Origin: Modestobacter altitudinis
GTDB lineage: Bacteria; Actinomycetota; Actinomycetes; Mycobacteriales; Geodermatophilaceae
Length of the DNA: 64,000 nucleotides
Direction: 5' to 3'
NCBI RefSeq assembly: GCF_005930475.1
Contig: NZ_SJEW01000012.1
Span: forward strand, 16,857 to 80,856
The position numbers and the translations under genes were made by a program. Each line of letters starts with the position of its first letter. The first letter of the stretch is position 1. This document shows positions 24,599-32,788 of the stretch, one piece after another. The notes below the pieces were generated by a model, which saw only the letters and a list, made by a program, of their open reading frames with translations, was not told where the DNA came from and made no database searches.

Positions 24599-25705
24599 AT
24601 GAAGACGCACGGAGCTGTGCTGCGCGGGCCCGGCGACTGGGAGGTCGTCGAGCTGGAGGTCCTGGACCCGGCGCCGGGCCAGGTGCTGGTCGAGATGGCC
24701 TACGCCGGCCTGTGCCACTCCGACGAGCACCTGCGCTTCGAGAGCCAGCGGTACCCGATCGTCGGCGGTCACGAGGGGGCCGGCACGGTGCTCGCGGTCG
24801 GCGAGGGGGTGCGGACGGTGCAGCCCGGCGACCACGTCGTCACCTCCTTCCTGCCCGCGTGCGGGCACTGCCGGTGGTGCGCGTCGGGCCGGTCGAACCT
24901 CTGCGACCTGGGCGCGACGATCGGCACCGGGCAGCTCCCCGACGGCACCTGGCCGTTCCGGCTGGACGGCGCGGAGGTCGGTGGCTTCTGCATGGTCGGT
25001 GCCTTCGCCCAGCACTCGCTGCTGTCGGAGTTCTCCTGCGTCAGGATCGAGCCCCACCTGCCGCTGGACGTCGCCGCGCTGATGGCCTGCAGCGTGCCGA
25101 CCGGCTGGGGCTCGGCGGTGAACGCCGGCCCGGTGCGGCAGGGGGACGTCGTGGTCGTCGTCGGCACCGGCGGGGTGGGCTGCAACGCGGTGCAGGGCGC
25201 GGCGATGGCCGGTGCCGCGCAGGTCATCGCCGTCGACCCGGTCGAGTTCCGCCGCGAGTTCGCCCGCACGGTGGGTGCCACCCACGCGGTGGCCGGCACC
25301 GGGGAGGCCGCGGCGCTGGCCAAGGAGCTGTCCCGGGGCACCGGCGCGGACGTCGTCGTCCTGGCCACCGGCACCACCAGCCCGGAGGTGACCGGCGGCG
25401 CGTACCGCTGCCTGGGCAAGGGCGGCACGCTGGTGCTCACCGGACTGGCCGACCACACGATGGACACCACGGTCGCGCTGCCGGGCAACATCACCACCGT
25501 CTTCGAGCAGCGGGTGCAGGGCGCGCTCTACGGGATGTGCAACGCCTACCGCGACATCCCGCGGCTGCTCCGGCTCTACGAGCAGGGGACGCTCAAGGTC
25601 TCCGAGCTCATCACCCGCCGGTACGCCCTCGACGAGGTCAACCAGGGCTACCAGGACCAGCGCGACGGCACGATCATCCGCGGGGTCCTGCAGCACGAGC
25701 ACTGA
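24599..25705 (+). CDS. Zinc-dependent, NDMA-type alcohol dehydrogenase
   Basis: The 368-residue MDR enzyme has the catalytic zinc ligands in AGLCHSDEH (Cys about residue 38) and GGHEGAG, the structural zinc site CGHCRWCASGRSNLC (about residues 88-102) and the nucleotide motif GTGGVGCNAVQGA (about 191-203). The long insert (GTGQLPDGTWPFRLDGAEVGGFCMVGAFAQH) and the end (RDGTIIRGVLQHEH) match the actinobacterial NDMA-dependent methanol/alcohol dehydrogenase group, in which NAD is tightly bound and re-oxidised by another carrier. Mycofactocin dependence is known for this group; no mycofactocin genes are in the window. Confidence 0.88.
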   Translation: MKTHGAVLRGPGDWEVVELEVLDPAPGQVLVEMAYAGLCHSDEHLRFESQRYPIVGGHEGAGTVLAVGEGVRTVQPGDHVVTSFLPACGHCRWCASGRSNLCDLGATIGTGQLPDGTWPFRLDGAEVGGFCMVGAFAQHSLLSEFSCVRIEPHLPLDVAALMACSVPTGWGSAVNAGPVRQGDVVVVVGTGGVGCNAVQGAAMAGAAQVIAVDPVEFRREFARTVGATHAVAGTGEAAALAKELSRGTGADVVVLATGTTSPEVTGGAYRCLGKGGTLVLTGLADHTMDTTVALPGNITTVFEQRVQGALYGMCNAYRDIPRLLRLYEQGTLKVSELITRRYALDEVNQGYQDQRDGTIIRGVLQHEH

Positions 25706-25709
25706 CAGC

Positions 25710-25752
25710 CGCCCGCGAGGGGCCATGTTGGCCAACATGGCCCCTGCGGGCG
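25710..25752. terminator. Strong hairpin terminator after alcohol dehydrogenase
   Basis: CGCCCGC (25710-25716) pairs with GCGGGCG (25746-25752), enclosing an uninterrupted self-complementary core around ATGTTGGCCAACAT. The whole 43-nt element forms a very stable hairpin four bases after the adh stop. No T-tract follows. It probably ends the adh transcript before the HAD gene. Confidence 0.75.
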
Positions 25753-25784
25753 TGAGGTGGTGGTCGGTTGGGCACCTCACGGGC

Positions 25785-26450
25785 ATGACTGAACCGACCA
25801 TCGCCGTCCTGGACGTCGATGGCACCCTCGTCGACTCCAACTACCAGCACGCCCTCGCCTGGTACCGCGCCCTGCGCGCGATGGGCGAGACGTTCCCGAT
25901 CTGGCGGCTGCACCGGCTGATCGGCATGGGCGGCGACCAGGTCATCCTGAGCCTGGGCGGCGAGGAGCTCGAGGAGCGGATCGGTGAGGAGGCGCGCAAG
26001 CGCCAGGGCGAGGAGGTCGACGCGCTGATCGGCGAGGTCGCGCCGCTCCCCGGTGCCCGGGACCTGCTGCTCGCCATCAAGGAGCGCGGCCACCGGCTGG
26101 TGCTGGCCAGCTCCGGTCAGCCGCGGCACGTCGACATCGCGGTCGGCCTGCTGGACGCCCGGGAGATCGCCGACGCGATCACCTCCAGCGAGGACGCCGA
26201 GGCGACCAAGCCGGCGCCGGACCTGCTGCAGGTGGCGCGGCAGAAGCTCGGCGCCTCCGCGGAGACCCACAGCGTGATGATCGGCGACTCGGTGTGGGAC
26301 ATCGAGGCGGCGAAGAACGCCGGCATGCCGGCGATCGCCGTCCGCTCCGGCGGGTTCGGGGACGACGAACTGCGCAACGCCGGCGCGATCTCCATCCACG
26401 ACACCCCGGCCGACCTGATGGCCGCGCTGGACGACTCCCCGCTGGCCTGA
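25785..26450 (+). CDS. HAD-superfamily hydrolase, phosphoglycolate-phosphatase-like (subfamily IA)
   Basis: The 221-residue protein has all HAD motifs: motif I VLDVDGTLVDSN (nucleophile Asp about residue 10), motif II VLASSGQ, motif III lysine in EATKPAPD and motif IV MIGDSVWDIEAAKNAG. A helical cap lies between motifs I and II. Such enzymes dephosphorylate small sugar phosphates such as phosphoglycolate. ATG 25785 is chosen because the hairpin terminator occupies the region around the upstream in-frame ATG at 25725. Confidence 0.9.
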   Translation: MTEPTIAVLDVDGTLVDSNYQHALAWYRALRAMGETFPIWRLHRLIGMGGDQVILSLGGEELEERIGEEARKRQGEEVDALIGEVAPLPGARDLLLAIKERGHRLVLASSGQPRHVDIAVGLLDAREIADAITSSEDAEATKPAPDLLQVARQKLGASAETHSVMIGDSVWDIEAAKNAGMPAIAVRSGGFGDDELRNAGAISIHDTPADLMAALDDSPLA

Positions 26451-26459
26451 CGCTGGGCC

Positions 26460-27179
26460 TCAGGCCGGCTGCGGGGCCAGCCGTGCGGCGGCCTCGGCGG
26501 CGGTGAGGCCGCTGGGCAGCAGCGGGCCGGTCATCGCCCGCAGGCCCAGTGTGCCGACCCGGGTCGGCAGGTCCGGCGTCTCGACGTCAGCCGGGACCGT
26601 GGCGACCCAGCCCCCGACCTCGGCCGCGGAGGTGCCGCGCAGCACGCGCAGGGCGTGGTCCGGCCCGCCGGTCGCGCCCAACGACACGACGACGGCGTCG
26701 AGCGGCACCTCGGTGGGCAGCCCGCCGAGGTGCGTCCCCGGGCCGGGGTCGGTCAGCACCAGGCGGACCCCGGCGTCGTGCACCGCCCGCAGGACGGGCG
26801 CGTGCCGCAGCAGCTGCTCGGGGAAGCAGAGCGCCAACCGCTCGGGGGAGAGCCCGCCGGCGGCCAGCGCGTCGGCCACGTCCTCGGCGAGGGTCTCGGC
26901 CACCGTGAGGTCGCCGGGCAGCCGGACGCCAACGCCCACCGTGGCCGGGAACGCGGCGGCGTCCCGGCAGGCCTGCGTCAGCAGCCAGCGGCGCAGCACG
27001 CCCTGCACCCCGGCCCGCTCGGCGGCGGACCAGGCGTCGTCGGCCGGGAGGTCACCCCAGGTGGGGTGCACCCAGACGACGTCGGCCAGCAGCACGACCA
27101 GCCGGCCGGTGCCGACGTCGCGGAGCGCGTCGTAGCGGAGCTGGACCTGGTGGAGCACGGGTGCGGACAGGAGCCTCAT
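26460..27179 (-). CDS. Stand-alone degenerate EAL-domain protein
   Basis: The 239-residue protein aligns by eye with the C-terminal domain of the GGDEF protein at 33655-36261: VQLRYDAL, VWVHPTWGDLPADDAWSAAERAG, LRRWLLTQACRDAA, LALCFPEQLL, VRLVLTDPGPGTHLGGLPTEVPLDAV and the ending MTGPLLPSGLTAAEAAARL. These match EAL landmarks, but the E-x-L motif, the catalytic Asn, the metal-binding Asp pair (DDFG-x-G) and the terminal Glu are gone. It therefore cannot be an ordinary c-di-GMP phosphodiesterase and may be a c-di-GMP or protein-binding module. The ATG at 27179 follows GGAGC. Confidence 0.72.
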   Translation of the reverse strand: MRLLSAPVLHQVQLRYDALRDVGTGRLVVLLADVVWVHPTWGDLPADDAWSAAERAGVQGVLRRWLLTQACRDAAAFPATVGVGVRLPGDLTVAETLAEDVADALAAGGLSPERLALCFPEQLLRHAPVLRAVHDAGVRLVLTDPGPGTHLGGLPTEVPLDAVVVSLGATGGPDHALRVLRGTSAAEVGGWVATVPADVETPDLPTRVGTLGLRAMTGPLLPSGLTAAEAAARLAPQPA

Positions 27180-27281
27180 GTCCGCTCCATCGACCGGCAC
27201 CCGGGCCGTCCTGAGACCCGGCGCACCGGGTTCACCCGCCTGCGCACGCCGGTCACCTGTTAGGGGTCACCCCCGGCGGCA

Positions 27282-28271
27282 TCAGCCGACGATGCCCTCC
27301 TGGAGCAGGGTGTACTCCGCCACCGTCGCCATCGGCGGCCGCTGGTCGACGGCGACCGCGGTGCTCGTCGGGACGAACCGGTCGCCGTCGTGGCTGAACT
27401 GCGTGAGCAGGCCGCCGGGCTCCAGCCGGCGGCCGTGCCGGCCCCGCTCGGCCCGGGCCAGCAGGGTGTTCACGATCTGCCCGGCCATCGTGCCCAGCGC
27501 CTGATCGGTCTGGTGCGAGTGGGTGCGGGTGCCCAGGTCGACCTGGGCCAGCCCGGACAGGCCGCAGACCTGCAGCAGGTCGATCAGCAGCCCCACCTCG
27601 ACGCCGTAGGAGGACACGAACGGCACCTGCTCCAGGGCCGACCGGCGCCCGGCGTACTCCCCGCCGAGCGGCTGCACGAAGCCGGCGAGCTCCGGCCACA
27701 GCGCGTTGAGCAGCGGACGGGCGGTGAGCTCGGTGACCCGGCCGCCACCGGCCGGCCGGTGCTCGCCGTCGATGCTCAGCGGACGGGTGTAGCAGCCCTT
27801 GACGTAGTCGACCCGGGGGTCGGTCAGCAGCGGGGTGAGCAGCCCGGGTACGTAGTGGCCGACGTGGCCGAGCAGGTCGGAGTCCATGAAGACGACGAGG
27901 TCGCCGGTGGTGGCGGCCAGTGACTTCCACAACGCCTCGCCCTTGCCGCGGCGGTCGCCGTGGGAGGGCAGGACGTCGGCCGCGGCGACGACGTCGGCCC
28001 CGGCCGCCCGGGCCACCTCCGCCGTCCGGTCGCTGGAGTTCGAGTCGATGACGACCACCTCGTCGACCAGGGGGACGCCCTGCACCCAGCGTTCGACGAG
28101 ATCTCGGACGAGGACGCCGACGGTCGCCTCCTCGTCCCGGGCGGGCAGGACGACGCTGATCCGGTGCCCGCCGCGGCGCTTGGCCGACAGCAGGGCGGGG
28201 ACGTCGATCTCGGCCAGGGAGGTGGCCGACGTGGTGCGGTGCTCGAACCATGCGCGGGCGTCAGGTCGCAT
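27282..28271 (-). CDS. gpgS: Glucosyl-3-phosphoglycerate synthase
   Basis: The 329-residue GT-A glycosyltransferase (GT81) has ISVVLPARDEEATVG (about residues 38-52), the donor-binding MDSD (about 129-132), YVKGCYTRPL and the acceptor region GGGRVTELTARPLLNALWPELAGFVQPLGGEYAGRR, which is diagnostic for GpgS. It transfers glucose from NDP-glucose to 3-phosphoglycerate, the first step to glucosylglycerate, a compatible solute and methylglucose-lipopolysaccharide precursor in actinobacteria. No phosphatase partner is adjacent; the HAD gene 830 bp away is only a conceivable one. It is divergent from the LGFP-transpeptidase gene. Confidence 0.93.
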   Translation of the reverse strand: MRPDARAWFEHRTTSATSLAEIDVPALLSAKRRGGHRISVVLPARDEEATVGVLVRDLVERWVQGVPLVDEVVVIDSNSSDRTAEVARAAGADVVAAADVLPSHGDRRGKGEALWKSLAATTGDLVVFMDSDLLGHVGHYVPGLLTPLLTDPRVDYVKGCYTRPLSIDGEHRPAGGGRVTELTARPLLNALWPELAGFVQPLGGEYAGRRSALEQVPFVSSYGVEVGLLIDLLQVCGLSGLAQVDLGTRTHSHQTDQALGTMAGQIVNTLLARAERGRHGRRLEPGGLLTQFSHDGDRFVPTSTAVAVDQRPPMATVAEYTLLQEGIVG

Positions 28272-28520
28272 CCGCCCACTGTCGGGCACGTCGGCCGCCC
28301 TCCGCGCGTCGCCGGGGCGTCGTTCACATGAACTTCACGCGCCCTCGCGGTCGGGGTGGCAGGTCCGGCCCGACCGCAGCCGACCACCCGCGCGGTGGAC
28401 GGCTGCGGTGGGTGGGGCCGGTGGTTGCGGTGGGGCGCGACCGGGGCGCCCCTGCCGGGCCGGCCGGTCCCACCGTCCTAGGTTCCTGCCGACCGGACCG
28501 GACGACGCGGGAGCGACCAG

Positions 28521-29909
28521 ATGAGCACGACCTCTCCGGCCCGCCGCGCGCGGGCCCGGCTGGGCCGGTTGACCGCGCTGCTGGCCGTCGTGCTGGTCAC
28601 CGTGGTCGGCCTCGGCGCGCCGAGCGCCTCGGCGACCGCGTACCCCTCGCCGGCCGGCGGGACGCGCCAGGTGATCGGCTCGATCCTCACCCACTACCAG
28701 GCCCTCGGGGGCCCCGGTGGCGTGCTGGGCGGGCCGCTCACCGACGAGCTGGCGACGCCGTCGCGGTACGGCCGGTACAACCACTTCGCCGCAGGGTCGG
28801 TGTACTGGTCGCCGGCCACGGGTGCGTGGTCGGTCGTCGGCGCCATCCGCGACCGGTGGGCATGGCTCGGCTGGGAGGCCGGGCCGCTGGGCTACCCGAT
28901 CACCGACGAGGGCATGACGCAGGGCGGCCGCGGGCGGTACGAGCTGTTCCAGGGCGGGGCCGTCTACTGGTCGCCCGGCACCGGCGCACACCAGGTCGGT
29001 GGCTCGATCTTCGGTCGGTACGACGCGCTGGGCCGGGAGGGCTCGGTCCTCGGCCTGCCGACCACCGACGAACTGAGCACCCCCAACGGGCTCGGCCGGT
29101 ACAACCACTTCCAGGGCGGCTCGGTCTACTGGTCGCCGGCCAGCGGGGCACACGGCGTGTACGGCGCCATCCGCGACCGCTGGGCCGCGGCAGGCTGGGA
29201 GAGCTCGGCTCTCGGGTTCCCGGTCAGCGACGAGTACGCCGTCCCCGGGGGGCGGGCGCAGGACTTCCAGCGCGGTTCGATCAGCTGGACCCCGACGGGC
29301 GGCACCGTCGTCGGCGGCGCGACGCTGCCGCTGGGCGTCACGCCGCCCGGCAACCAGGTGATCACCGTGGTGGCGCCCTCGGCCGGCTCCAGCACCGCCA
29401 CGGTCACCGCGTGGCAGCGCGGCCCGGGTGGCTGGTCCGCCGTCCTCGGCCCGGTGCCGGCCCGGGTCGGCAGTGCCGGGGTGGGCGCGGCCAGCGAGTC
29501 GTCGACCCGGACCCCGGCCGGCACGTTCTCCCTCACCACGGCGTTCGGGCGGGCCGGCAACCCGGGGACGGCGCTGCCCTACCGGGTGGTCGACCGGTCC
29601 GACTGGTGGGTGTCCGACACCGGCAGCCCGCTGTACAACGCCCCTGCGCGGTGCGCGCCGGGCACCTGCCCGTTCGACGAGCGGGCGGGGGAGAACCTGT
29701 ACGCGGCCGGCGCCGTCTACGACAACGCGGTGGTCATCGACTACAACCGCGCCCCGGTCGTCCGCGGCGCCGGGTCGGCGTTCTTCCTGCACATCTCCAA
29801 CGGCGGGGCCACCGCCGGCTGCGTGGCCGTCGACCGCGGCGTCCTGCAGCAGCTGATGCGCTGGCTGGACCCGAACGCCGCCCCGGTGATCAGCATCGGC
29901 GTCGGCTGA
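28521..29909 (+). CDS. Secreted LGFP-repeat protein fused to an L,D-transpeptidase (YkuD) domain
   Basis: The 462-residue protein has a signal peptide (basic start, hydrophobic residues 15-37, ASA-T cleavage region). About four to five LGFP repeats follow (LGGPLTDEL, LGYPITDEG, LGLPTTDEL, LGFPVSDEY), each followed by an F-x-x-G-S-x-Y/I-W-S/T element, filling residues 45-265. The C-terminal domain (about 275-460) ends with FFLHISNGGATAGCVAVD, the H-x(n)-GC catalytic motif of L,D-transpeptidases. LGFP repeats bind the envelope, and the enzyme would cross-link or anchor to peptidoglycan. ATG 28521 gives the signal peptide. Confidence 0.87.
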   Translation: MSTTSPARRARARLGRLTALLAVVLVTVVGLGAPSASATAYPSPAGGTRQVIGSILTHYQALGGPGGVLGGPLTDELATPSRYGRYNHFAAGSVYWSPATGAWSVVGAIRDRWAWLGWEAGPLGYPITDEGMTQGGRGRYELFQGGAVYWSPGTGAHQVGGSIFGRYDALGREGSVLGLPTTDELSTPNGLGRYNHFQGGSVYWSPASGAHGVYGAIRDRWAAAGWESSALGFPVSDEYAVPGGRAQDFQRGSISWTPTGGTVVGGATLPLGVTPPGNQVITVVAPSAGSSTATVTAWQRGPGGWSAVLGPVPARVGSAGVGAASESSTRTPAGTFSLTTAFGRAGNPGTALPYRVVDRSDWWVSDTGSPLYNAPARCAPGTCPFDERAGENLYAAGAVYDNAVVIDYNRAPVVRGAGSAFFLHISNGGATAGCVAVDRGVLQQLMRWLDPNAAPVISIGVG

Positions 29910-29918
29910 CGCCCCGGC

Positions 29919-32063
29919 TCAGCCGTTCGGGGTGAGGACGCCGACCTCGGCCGGCGTCCCGAGGGGCGCGGGGTGGCCCAGGCCGGTCAGCCAGCTTCGC
30001 AGCACCCGGTGCAGCTGCTCGGCGCCGACCACCTCGCCCGGGTCGCCGAACTCCCGCGGGTGCACCAGGAACCCGTGCTGCTGCGGGCCGCCCAGCGCAC
30101 CGTGCGAGCCGACGTGCGGCTCGAACGGCGAGGCCTCGTCGGTGACCGGGTCGTAGCGGCTGTTGACCACGACGTCGGGGCAGGTCCGGAACGACGACAC
30201 CCGGGCGACCAGGGTGGCAGCGTGCTCGCCGTAGGCGGCCAGCGGGTCCTCGCCGATCACCACCCCGGTGCGCAGCCGGTGCAGCCCGTCCCGGCCGAGC
30301 ACCACCGGGCCGAACTCCTCGGACTGCACGAGCAGGAACCCGATGCCGGCGTGGTCGACGAGCGTGGGGAGCAGGTGCGGCCAGCGCCGCTCGATCGTCT
30401 CCAGCGGCACCCGGCCGGGCAGGTCGGCGAAGCAGACCTGCGCCATGTGCCCGGACACGCTGACGACGACGCCGGGAGCGACCCGGGTGACCGCGCCGGC
30501 TACGCCCACCGGCGTGACCTCCTCGGCCGCACCGCCCGGGGAGACCCGGTCGCGCAGCCGCCGGGCGATGAACCCGCTGCTCTCGGCGAGGGCGGAGGTC
30601 ACCTGCCAGGACTCGGCCGGCCGCCGGCTGTCGCTCACCGGGGCGGGCGGGAGCAGGCCGAGCAGCCGGCGCCGCGGCTCCGGGGGAACGGCGCCGCACA
30701 GCCGCCCGACCAGCTGCTCGACGGTCTCACCGAACCGGTCGGCGAAGGTCTGGCCCTGGGTCTGCCCGTGGTCGGACAGGCACACCAGGTGGTAGGGGCG
30801 GGGGGCCAGCTGGGCCGCGCGGGCGAGCCGGCCGATCTGCTGGTCGATGTGGCGCAGCACCTCGAGGGTGTCGAACCGCTCGATCCCGGAGTGGTGGGCC
30901 ACCTCGTCGTAGCCCACGAAGTCGGCGTAGACGACCGGCCGGCCGGCGAGCATGTCCTCCAGGACGGCGTTGACCACGACGTCCCGGATGAGCACCGTCG
31001 ACCCGACCCGGGCCAGGGGGTAGATGCCGCCGCGCTTCACCCGCGGCCGGACGTCGGCCCGGCGCTGCCGGGCGGCGGCGGCCAGCTCGCGGTAGACCTC
31101 GACCAGCGCGACGCCGAGGGTGCGCAGCGCGTTGACCGGGTTGGCGAAGTAGGCGTAGTACCCGGCGCCGATCCGGTCCCGGCTGCGCCGCTCCCGCCGC
31201 GACCCCCGGCCGACGACGACCGCCAGCGAGCTCATCGTCAGCGAGACGTGCGCGGCGTCGCCGGTGAAGAGGTTGCCGCGCCCCGCGCCGTCCCCGGCCA
31301 GCAGCCCGCTGCCGTCGGAGTGCCGGCGTTCGATCTCGGCGGCGTCCTCGGGGTGGGAGACCGAGACGACCCGGTCGCGCTCCTTGTCGTACCAGCGGAA
31401 CCCGACGATGCCGGAGTTCGAGCCCTGCAGGATGCCGGCCTGGCTGGCGCCGGTCTGCGAGCTCCAGTCGGTGTGCCAGGTGCGCAGCACGTGGGTGTCG
31501 GCGCGCAGCCAGGCCGCCAGGGTGGGCATCGAGCCGTCCCGGACCGCGCGCCGGGCGACCGCGTGCCCCAGCCCGTCGATCTGCAGGAAGACCACGCCGT
31601 GCGGGAGCTCGCCGCTGCCGGCGCCGGCGCCGGCGCCGCGGCGGCGGGCGCGGCGGAAGAAGACCTCGTCCTCGTTGACCGCCAGCACGCTGCTGATCAC
31701 CCCGGCGATGGCGGCCATGACCACCGCGACGACGACGCTGGTGGAGAACGAGTGCACCCGGACGCCGGGGATCGCGTAGAAGATCGCCAGCACACCCGCG
31801 CCCATGATCAGGAAGCTGCCCAGGCCGAGGGTGAAGAAGGCGATCGGCAGCGCCACCCGCATGACCAGCGGCCAGCCGACCGCGGCGAGCACCCCGAGCA
31901 GCAGCGCGGCGACGGGGGGCTGCCACCACGAGGTCATCGCGAACCCGGACAGCCAGTCGTCGAGGACGACCAGCGCGCCGGTGACGAAGGCCCACACCAG
32001 CACCACCCGGGCCAGCGTCCGGCCGGTCCGCAGCACCCGGCCGGGGGAGCGGGCCTCGCTCAC
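29919..32063 (-). CDS. Membrane-anchored alkaline-phosphatase-superfamily / phage-holin-family protein
   Basis: The 714-residue protein has four hydrophobic segments in residues 20-155 (the region databases label phage holin family). A large alkaline-phosphatase-fold domain follows: VVFLQIDGLGHAVARRAV (metal-binding Asp), TGASQAGILQGSNSGIVGFRW (nucleophile-type Thr/Ser region), VYADFVGYDEVAHHSG and CLSDHGQTQGQ (metal-binding Asp-His). Despite the database name there is no phage context here. The GTG start overlaps the VTT gene stop, so it is the last gene of the MBL-VTT operon. A phosphodiesterase or phosphatase acting on envelope components is likely. Confidence 0.8.
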   Translation of the reverse strand: MSEARSPGRVLRTGRTLARVVLVWAFVTGALVVLDDWLSGFAMTSWWQPPVAALLLGVLAAVGWPLVMRVALPIAFFTLGLGSFLIMGAGVLAIFYAIPGVRVHSFSTSVVVAVVMAAIAGVISSVLAVNEDEVFFRRARRRGAGAGAGSGELPHGVVFLQIDGLGHAVARRAVRDGSMPTLAAWLRADTHVLRTWHTDWSSQTGASQAGILQGSNSGIVGFRWYDKERDRVVSVSHPEDAAEIERRHSDGSGLLAGDGAGRGNLFTGDAAHVSLTMSSLAVVVGRGSRRERRSRDRIGAGYYAYFANPVNALRTLGVALVEVYRELAAAARQRRADVRPRVKRGGIYPLARVGSTVLIRDVVVNAVLEDMLAGRPVVYADFVGYDEVAHHSGIERFDTLEVLRHIDQQIGRLARAAQLAPRPYHLVCLSDHGQTQGQTFADRFGETVEQLVGRLCGAVPPEPRRRLLGLLPPAPVSDSRRPAESWQVTSALAESSGFIARRLRDRVSPGGAAEEVTPVGVAGAVTRVAPGVVVSVSGHMAQVCFADLPGRVPLETIERRWPHLLPTLVDHAGIGFLLVQSEEFGPVVLGRDGLHRLRTGVVIGEDPLAAYGEHAATLVARVSSFRTCPDVVVNSRYDPVTDEASPFEPHVGSHGALGGPQQHGFLVHPREFGDPGEVVGAEQLHRVLRSWLTGLGHPAPLGTPAEVGVLTPNG

Positions 32064-32788
32064 GGCCGCTCGCAGCGCGCGTCGTCCCCGTGCACCTTCG
32101 CCTGCGAGAGCGCGTCGTCCTCCGGTTTCGGCGCCGAAACCGCAGCCGGGTTCGGCGCCGAAACCGCAGCCGGGTTCGGCGCCGGGACCGGGGCGGTCTT
32201 CTTCCTGCGGTGGGCGGAGACCAGGTTCAGCACGATGCCGACCAGCAGCACGAGCAGCGTCGCGATCAGCGTGGCGAGCAGCGGGGAGTCGAAGATGCCG
32301 CCGCTGACCACGCCGAGCAGCGCGTAGGCGACCGCCCAGACCAGCGCCGCGGCGAAGGACGCCGGCAGCAGCCGCCGCCACGGGTAGGCCAGCGCCCCGG
32401 CGGCCAGCAGCACCGGGATCCGGCCGGCGGGCAGCAGCCGGCCGACGACGACGATCTGCCAGCCGTGCCGGCGGAACTGCTCGCGCACCTCGTCGATCCG
32501 GTCGGCGTGCTGGCCGCGGGCGACCCAGCGGACCGCTGCCGGGCCGCCGAACCGGCAGATGCTGAAGGTGATGACGTCGCCGGCGAAGGCGCCGAGCGTG
32601 GCCAGCAGGACGACGAGCGGCAGCGACAGGTGGTCGGTGGTCAGCGCGACCGCCGCCGCAGCGCCGACGACCGCCCCGGTGGGCACCACCGGGACGACGG
32701 AACCCAGCAGCACCCCGCCGAGGAGGACCGGGTAGCCCAGCGAGCTGCCGTCGGTCCAGCTCGCGGCCAGCACGGCCGGCGTGCTCAC
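32060..32788 (-). CDS. DedA/VTT-domain membrane protein with repeat-derived C-terminus
   Basis: The 242-residue protein has about five hydrophobic segments and the VTT signature: PVVPTGAVVGAAAAVAL, FAGDVITFSICRFGG, WQIVVVGRLLPAGRIPVLLAAGALAYPWRRLLPASFAAA (with the conserved R and G-x-x-R-x-P). Family members are lipid (undecaprenyl-phosphate or phospholipid) flippases or scramblases. The cytoplasmic tail contains three 8-residue repeats of AVSAPNPA type, encoded by 24-bp palindromic repeat units at 32122-32193. It is coupled by GTGA overlaps to both neighbours. Confidence 0.85.
   Translation of the reverse strand: MSTPAVLAASWTDGSSLGYPVLLGGVLLGSVVPVVPTGAVVGAAAAVALTTDHLSLPLVVLLATLGAFAGDVITFSICRFGGPAAVRWVARGQHADRIDEVREQFRRHGWQIVVVGRLLPAGRIPVLLAAGALAYPWRRLLPASFAAALVWAVAYALLGVVSGGIFDSPLLATLIATLLVLLVGIVLNLVSAHRRKKTAPVPAPNPAAVSAPNPAAVSAPKPEDDALSQAKVHGDDARCERP
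32122..32193. repeat. Three 24-bp palindromic repeat units inside the VTT coding region
   Basis: Units start at 32122, 32146 and 32170, each a variant of CCGGGTTCGGCGCCGAAACC plus GCAG. They are the same family as the intergenic array at 20093-20212. Because the period is 24 bp the reading frame is kept, and the units add a Pro/Ala/Ser/Asn tail to the protein. Confidence 0.85.

Noticed and set aside
29919..32063. Prophage lysis gene, because of the phage-holin-family label
   Set aside because: The protein is a 714-residue membrane phosphatase-like enzyme in a bacterial operon, with no phage genes nearby.
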